Source of the DNA: an uncultured Verrucomicrobiota bacterium
GTDB taxonomy: Bacteria; Verrucomicrobiota; Kiritimatiellia; RFP12; UBA1067
Direction: 5' to 3'
Length of the DNA: 9,340 nucleotides
NCBI GenBank assembly: GCA_945947925.1
Contig: CAMEZU010000051.1
Location: 1 to 9,340 of the forward strand
Part shown: piece by piece, positions 6,621 to 9,340 of the stretch
Position numbering within the stretch: the stretch's first letter is position 1
Layout: the number at the start of each line of letters is the position of its first letter
Program-made: the position numbers and the translations under genes
The notes under the pieces: generated by a model
The model's database searches: none
Told to the model about the DNA's origin: nothing
The model's input: the letters and a program-made list of their open reading frames with translations, nothing else

Positions 6621-6629
6621 TTCCTCCTT
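6621..6629 (-). promoter_or_regulatory. Strong Shine-Dalgarno fixing the M14 peptidase start
   Basis: AAGGAGGAA on the minus strand contains a full AGGAGG core, 5 nt from the ATG at 6617. It decides the start inside a frame that stays open for about 490 bp further upstream, into the antisense of the GH5 gene. Confidence 0.85.
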
Positions 6630-6651
6630 CTCTCCTCCAATCGATGCCCCT

Positions 6652-6680
6652 ATTCTAGCACAAACGGAAACGCCGTCCAA
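6652..6680 (-). promoter_or_regulatory. Promoter of the M14 peptidase gene
   Basis: TGTGCTAGAAT on the minus strand has the -10 TAGAAT (6657-6652) with TG one base upstream (6660-6659). A weak -35-like TTGGAC lies 17 bp upstream (6680-6675). The predicted start near 6645 gives a leader of about 28 nt. The -35 position overlaps one arm of a 9-bp inverted repeat. Confidence 0.5.
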
Positions 6681-6741
6681 TACCCATTCGGACTGGAGAC
6701 CTTCCGTCCGCGGCGTTTCTATCGGACGTTCCAGCGTCCGA
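6667..6741. repeat. Inverted repeats between the GH5 and M14 genes
   Basis: Two structures fill most of the 146-bp gap. One is a 7-bp perfect hairpin, tcggacg (6722-6728) with cgtccga (6735-6741) and a 6-nt loop, about 22 bp after the GH5 stop. The other is a 9-bp perfect inverted repeat, gaaacgccg (6667-6675) with cggcgtttc (6711-6719), enclosing 35 nt. Neither is followed by a clean T-tract on the minus strand, so they are imperfect terminators. The second overlaps the M14 -35 position and could act as an operator or as a transcript-end structure for GH5. Confidence 0.5.
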
Positions 6742-6763
6742 GGAGCCAGCGCATCGCCGTTCC

Positions 6764-8026
6764 CTACGCCTCGTCGGGAAATTCCGGGAATGCTGGACGC
6801 GGCTTTTTCAGAAGATGCGCAAACGGCTGCAGCGTGAAGGACTCGGACGTGCCGAGACGGCTCCACTTGCGCTTGATCGTTTCGTAGTCGTCGTCGGGCG
6901 TTGCCTTGAACGGCGCCGTACGGCCAAGGCCCTGGTAGAGGCCCCAGTTCATGTGCGGACCCGTCACCTTGTACGTCCAGATCGCCCAGCTCCAGCCGAG
7001 CTCGTCGAACGTCTTGAGTCCGTATTCCCACGCCTCGGTCGAATCGAAGAGATTGAACTCGCCGACGAAGACGGGCACGTGATGTCCCTTCGCACGCTCC
7101 CACTTGACGCGATCATCCGTCCCCGCGTTGATCTCCGCCGCCGTCTTCTTGCCCCATTCGTAGAAATGGTACTCGTAGCAGACGTTCTCCCAGCCGTGAT
7201 CCGCCGGCGGATCGATCTGCTCGGGCGTCCAGCACGCGCCGAGGAAGATGAGATGGTCCGGATCGACAGCACGGACCGCCTTGTAGAGCCGGTCGTAGAT
7301 CTGCATGACGCCGTTCGTCGACGTGAGTCCGCCCGGCGCGCCCTCGGGTTCGTTGAGGAAGTCGTAGCCGGCTACCGTCGTGTCGTTCCGATAGCGCGCG
7401 GCAAGCGTCGTCCAGAGCTTCGTGCAGAGATCCTGCGACGCGGGATCGCTCACAAGCCGGTGCTCGCGCACATCGCCCGAATGGTCGCGTCCGTTCTGTC
7501 CGCCCGGCGCGCCGTGAAGGTCGAGGATCACGTAGAGGTCGTTCGCGCGGCAACCTTCGACAAACCAGTCGATGCGCTTGAGCCCCTTCTCGATCGGCTC
7601 CCCCTCGGGCGTCATCAGCTCGCGCCAGCCGAACGGCAGGCGGATGCAGTTGAGTCCGAGATCGCGCACGTTGGCGAAGTCCTCCTCGCGCCACCAGTTC
7701 GCGCGATAGAGGTCCCACAGCTCCTCGGCCTTCTCCGCGCCGAACTTCGCGCGAAAGGCGTCCGCCAGTTCGTACTGACAGCGTCCGACCTTGTTCGAGG
7801 CGGGCCCCGTCGGACACATCCAGTTCTCCGTAACGAGCCAGCCGCCGGCATTGACGCCGCGAAGCTGCACGCGTGCGCCCGTGCGCGAATCGACGAGCCC
7901 CGGTGTTCTCCCCGCAGCGATCATCTCCGGCGTCGCCCGTTCGGCCTGGACAAAGCCACCAGACGCCGACGCGTCAAGCGCAACGCAAAAGAACATCAAA
8001 CCACAAGCCGTACGGATAACTGACAT
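6764..8026 (-). CDS. Secreted glycoside hydrolase family 5
   Basis: A 420-residue secreted (beta/alpha)8-barrel glycosidase. The signal peptide MSVIRTACGLMFFCVALDASAS is followed by the catalytic domain. The conserved GH5 set is complete, counted from the ATG at 8026: R129 (IRLPFGW), H171 (DLHGAPGGQNG), N225-E226 (FLNEPEG, acid/base), H287 and Y289 (YEYHFYEW), E323 (FVGEFN, nucleophile), W350 (WAIWTYK). RGVNAGGWLVTENW and the DLHGAPG block resemble the BglC/exo-beta-1,3-glucanase branch, so a beta-glucan substrate is plausible, but subfamily and linkage are not settled. No carbohydrate-binding module is visible. GGAG lies 6 nt before the ATG at 8026 and touches the alternative ATG at 8032, so the shorter form is preferred. 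Confidence 0.93.
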   Translation of the reverse strand: MSVIRTACGLMFFCVALDASASGGFVQAERATPEMIAAGRTPGLVDSRTGARVQLRGVNAGGWLVTENWMCPTGPASNKVGRCQYELADAFRAKFGAEKAEELWDLYRANWWREEDFANVRDLGLNCIRLPFGWRELMTPEGEPIEKGLKRIDWFVEGCRANDLYVILDLHGAPGGQNGRDHSGDVREHRLVSDPASQDLCTKLWTTLAARYRNDTTVAGYDFLNEPEGAPGGLTSTNGVMQIYDRLYKAVRAVDPDHLIFLGACWTPEQIDPPADHGWENVCYEYHFYEWGKKTAAEINAGTDDRVKWERAKGHHVPVFVGEFNLFDSTEAWEYGLKTFDELGWSWAIWTYKVTGPHMNWGLYQGLGRTAPFKATPDDDYETIKRKWSRLGTSESFTLQPFAHLLKKPRPAFPEFPDEA

Positions 8027-8032
8027 TCGCAT

Positions 8033-8039
8033 CTCCTCT
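8033..8039 (-). promoter_or_regulatory. Shine-Dalgarno deciding the GH5 start
   Basis: AGAGGAG on the minus strand abuts an in-frame ATG (8032-8030) and lies 6 nt before a second in-frame ATG (8026-8024). The second has normal spacing and gives a standard signal peptide, so it is the likelier start; the difference is two residues. Confidence 0.6.
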
Positions 8040-8059
8040 CTCTCTTCGGTTCGCTAGCT

Positions 8060-8070
8060 ATTGTATCAAA
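8060..8070 (-). promoter_or_regulatory. Extended -10 promoter of the GH5 gene
   Basis: TTTGATACAAT on the minus strand has the -10 TACAAT (8065-8060) with TG one base upstream (8068-8067). No good -35 is seen at 16-18 bp. The predicted start near 8053 gives a leader of about 27 nt before the ATG at 8026. It lies 22 bp after the end of the truncated ATPase reading frame. Confidence 0.6.
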
Positions 8071-8091
8071 GCAAATAAGGTCCAGCATTAC

Positions 8092-8370
8092 TCAAAAGAA
8101 TAACACGCAAGATTGACGCGATTGATTATTTGATGATTTGCTGATGAAGTCCCGGAGAACGGCCTTCGCCGGACCGAGAACCGACACATGAGTTCGACAG
8201 GGAAACTCGCGAAAGGCGACGTCATTTCCATCATTCAGCGCCTGACCGATAAGTTCGGTCTTTCCAATCCGACGGCGACCGGTAACAACGGTAAAACGCG
8301 AATTCTCGAACGAAAGTTCGCGCTCATTCCGCAAGATTTCGATTTCCTTCTTTCGTCCGAAGAAGTTCAT
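8092..8370 (-). pseudogene. Truncated AAA/ATPase_2-type P-loop ATPase, N-terminal fragment
   Basis: A 92-residue frame whose first half matches the start of the 'ATP-binding protein' (archaeal-type ATPase_2) family. It shows FFGRKKEIEILRN (3-15), then FTVVTGRRRIGKTELIGQAL (26-45) with a Walker A loop. Full members have roughly 450 residues, with Walker B, sensor and C-terminal domains; all of these are missing. After about residue 50 the similarity stops, and the tail (SKSSNNQSRQSCVLFF) is low-complexity sequence from AT-rich DNA. I looked for the continuation in the other two minus-strand frames and saw none, so a deletion is likelier than a simple frameshift. There is no Shine-Dalgarno before the ATG and no promoter of the type used by its neighbours. 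Most likely a remnant; a very small functional protein is possible but unlikely. Confidence 0.7.
8121..8147. repeat. AT-rich low-complexity stretch
   Basis: Imperfect short repeats of the type gattatttgatgatttg run through this stretch, which forms the non-conserved tail of the ATPase fragment. It probably marks the junction where the rest of that gene was lost. Nothing else is supported here. Confidence 0.4.
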
Positions 8371-8384
8371 ATTACTTAATCCCC

Positions 8385-8410
8385 ATTTACTTTATTCAGA
8401 TTAAGTAAAT
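8385..8410. repeat. AT-rich 8-bp inverted repeat upstream of the ATPase fragment
   Basis: atttactt (8385-8392) pairs perfectly with aagtaaat (8403-8410) across a 10-nt loop. It lies 15 bp upstream of the ATPase fragment's start. It could be an old operator, a weak terminator-like hairpin or an element end. No protein-binding role can be shown from sequence. Confidence 0.5.
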
Positions 8411-8465
8411 AAAACCGCGTCCGTCCTTCCGTGTCTATCGTACCCGCCGTCCTCCATTTAATGCT

Positions 8466-8573
8466 GCAAGACGCGGCATCTTGCCTAAAACTGGGAGACG
8501 CGGCATCTTGCCGCATCAATAATGAATTGCAAATCACCATTGTTAACGCGACGAGACGTCGCGTCTCCCAGTT
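8466..8573. repeat. Palindromic intergenic repeat cluster
   Basis: A 17-bp unit, agacgcggcatcttgcc, occurs at 8469-8485 and 8496-8512 (27-bp period). The first copy is itself a hairpin: gcaaga (8466-8471) with tcttgc (8479-8484). A 14-bp perfect inverted repeat links aactgggagacgcg (8489-8502) to its complement at 8560-8573. Inside that lies another hairpin, acgcgac (8546-8552) with gtcgcgt (8558-8564). The cluster sits between the surface-protein stop and the ATPase fragment and has no believable gene. The nested inverted structure resembles REP/BIME-type or MITE-like intergenic elements. The hairpin at 8546-8564 could also serve as the transcript end of the surface-protein gene. Confidence 0.75.
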
Positions 8574-8613
8574 ACGCCCCATGAGCTCCCATCAGAAACG
8601 GCTGGCGACACGT

Positions 8614-9340
8614 TTACCTCACAATCACAGCAAGGCCACCGCCCGTCACTTCCAGGACACCGGCATTCGTACCCGATGAATCCGAGACATAATCACTGAG
8701 AACCTCATCAGTCGCCTTGTACGTTCCGGGCTTGAGCTTCGTCTCGCCGACCTTCGCCTTCGCGACCGTCAGCGTCCGCCCCGCAAGATCGAGCGTGGCG
8801 CCGTCTGCAACCGTGACTTCGCGCATCCGAAGATTATCCGCACTCACCTCGGCAATCGCATGATTGCAGACGATCAGTTTCGCCCGCTTGAAATCAGCAA
8901 CCGGATCACCCTCGTTCGCGGCCACGATCGGCGTCGTCGGGATGACTGTCGCGGATGTGAAGGCGGCGTTCTCGCGATCCGCCCAGTTCGAGATCGTGAT
9001 CGTGCCGCCCTTCTCGCCCTCCGCCTTCGTCTCGACGTAGATCGTACCCGCCGAGCCGAGTTTGTCCGCCGACTCTTTGAAGGCATAGCCGTACCGGCCC
9101 TGCGCGTTGAGCGTGATCGTCTCGGGAATCGTCGCGCCCGCTTCCGTCAGCCGGATCGCCACACGACCGCCCGCACCACCACCGGCATAGTTCCGGCGTC
9201 CCGCGCCACCACAGGACAGGATCGAGCCCGTCCCCGTGATCGCACCGGCCGTCACCTTGATCGAACCGCCCGAGGACGGCGCGACTTTGTCGGCTGTGTT
9301 GTCCGAGAACGGACCACTCGCCGTGATCCTGCCGAGCAGC
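8614..9340 (-). CDS. C-terminal part of a large Gly-rich, probably beta-helical extracellular protein
   Basis: The frame is open from the window edge, so 241 C-terminal residues are visible and the N-terminus is outside; the GTG at 9255 is internal, not a start. The sequence has short beta-strand and turn repeats typical of pectin-lyase-like or passenger-type surface proteins. Examples are GGSIKVTAGAITGTGSIL, AGGGAGGRVAIRL, SAGTIYVETKAEG and ATLDLAGRTLTVAKAKVG, then KLKPGTYKATDEVLSDYV and the end GGVLEV-like TGGGLAVIVR. It ends in TAA without a membrane anchor, LPxTG or PEP-CTERM motif and without an autotransporter barrel. Function is probably adhesion, surface or secreted; no catalytic residues can be named. 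No specific family is recognised. Confidence 0.75.
   Translation of the reverse strand, partial: LLGRITASGPFSDNTADKVAPSSGGSIKVTAGAITGTGSILSCGGAGRRNYAGGGAGGRVAIRLTEAGATIPETITLNAQGRYGYAFKESADKLGSAGTIYVETKAEGEKGGTITISNWADRENAAFTSATVIPTTPIVAANEGDPVADFKRAKLIVCNHAIAEVSADNLRMREVTVADGATLDLAGRTLTVAKAKVGETKLKPGTYKATDEVLSDYVSDSSGTNAGVLEVTGGGLAVIVR

Noticed and set aside
5199..6887. A 562-codon open frame on the plus strand opposite the M14 gene.
   Set aside because: Arg/Val-rich shadow of real minus-strand genes (gmd start, M14, end of GH5), with no recognisable motif.
6618..7103. Upstream extension of the M14 reading frame.
   Set aside because: It overlaps the 3' part of the GH5 gene, lacks M14 or signal features, and a full Shine-Dalgarno fixes the start at 6617.
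8244..8260. Hairpin gaccga/tcggtc followed by TTTCC on the plus strand, considered as a terminator.
   Set aside because: It lies within the Walker A-coding part of the ATPase fragment, there is no plus-strand gene to terminate, and the T-run is only three bases.
8469..8512. Two 17-bp direct repeats 27 bp apart, considered as a minimal CRISPR array.
   Set aside because: Only two copies, with a spacer of about 10 bp, units that are palindromic and continue into other inverted repeats, and no cas genes nearby.
8376..8582. A 68-codon minus-strand frame in the repeat cluster (QDAAS-type peptide).
   Set aside because: It is generated by the palindromic repeat units themselves, has no Shine-Dalgarno, and consists of repeat-derived sequence.
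9253..9255. GTG as a translation start for the surface protein.
   Set aside because: The frame stays open with the same beta-repeat style to the window edge (LLGRITASGPFSDN...), so this codon is internal.

Overview
All recognisable genes in this window lie on the minus strand, so biological order runs from high to low coordinates. Coding DNA is GC-rich with strong G/C third positions and standard code. The gene families, the large Gly-rich surface protein and the AT-rich islands carrying palindromic repeats would fit a host-associated or environmental bacterium of the PVC group (Kiritimatiellota/Verrucomicrobiota-like). That placement is an inference from gene style; no phylogenetic marker was compared.

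Layout in transcription order. (1) 9340-8614: the C-terminal 241 residues of a large Gly-rich, probably beta-helical extracellular protein. (2) 8613-8033: an AT-rich island with no complete gene. It holds a cluster of palindromic repeats, an AT-rich inverted repeat and a truncated P-loop ATPase gene. (3) 8026-6764: a secreted family 5 glycoside hydrolase. (4) 6617-5436: an M14-type zinc carboxypeptidase with an N-terminal domain like that of cytosolic carboxypeptidases. (5) 5357-2239: a tight three-gene operon, gmd-fcl-glf, making GDP-L-fucose and UDP-galactofuranose. (6) 2202-1729: a small secreted Pro/Val/Gln-repeat protein with two VWxxGxYV motifs. (7) 1645-591: infA and yebC (translation initiation factor IF-1 and a YebC/TACO1 protein), probably one operon. 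(8) 509-132: a VOC/glyoxalase-fold protein. (9) 71-1: tRNA-Tyr(GUA), cut by the window edge.

The clearest pattern not explained by single genes is in the promoters. Seven transcription-unit heads each carry an extended -10 element close to TTTG(A/C)TAnAnT, usually with little or no -35 element. Genes predicted to be internal to operons (fcl, glf, yebC) lack it. Four protein-coding units have the motif 23-28 nt plus a Shine-Dalgarno sequence ahead of the start. Two others (the small repeat protein and the VOC gene) have it almost touching the start codon with no Shine-Dalgarno, which predicts leaderless mRNAs.

Functionally the window mixes translation housekeeping (tRNA-Tyr, IF-1, YebC) with cell-surface and extracellular functions (nucleotide sugars for a fucose- and Galf-containing glycan, a secreted glycanase, a probably exported peptidase, a surface protein). 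No glycosyltransferase, polymerase or flippase is present, so the destination of the two sugars is unknown. I found no convincing defence system, complete mobile element, CRISPR array or new enzyme system.
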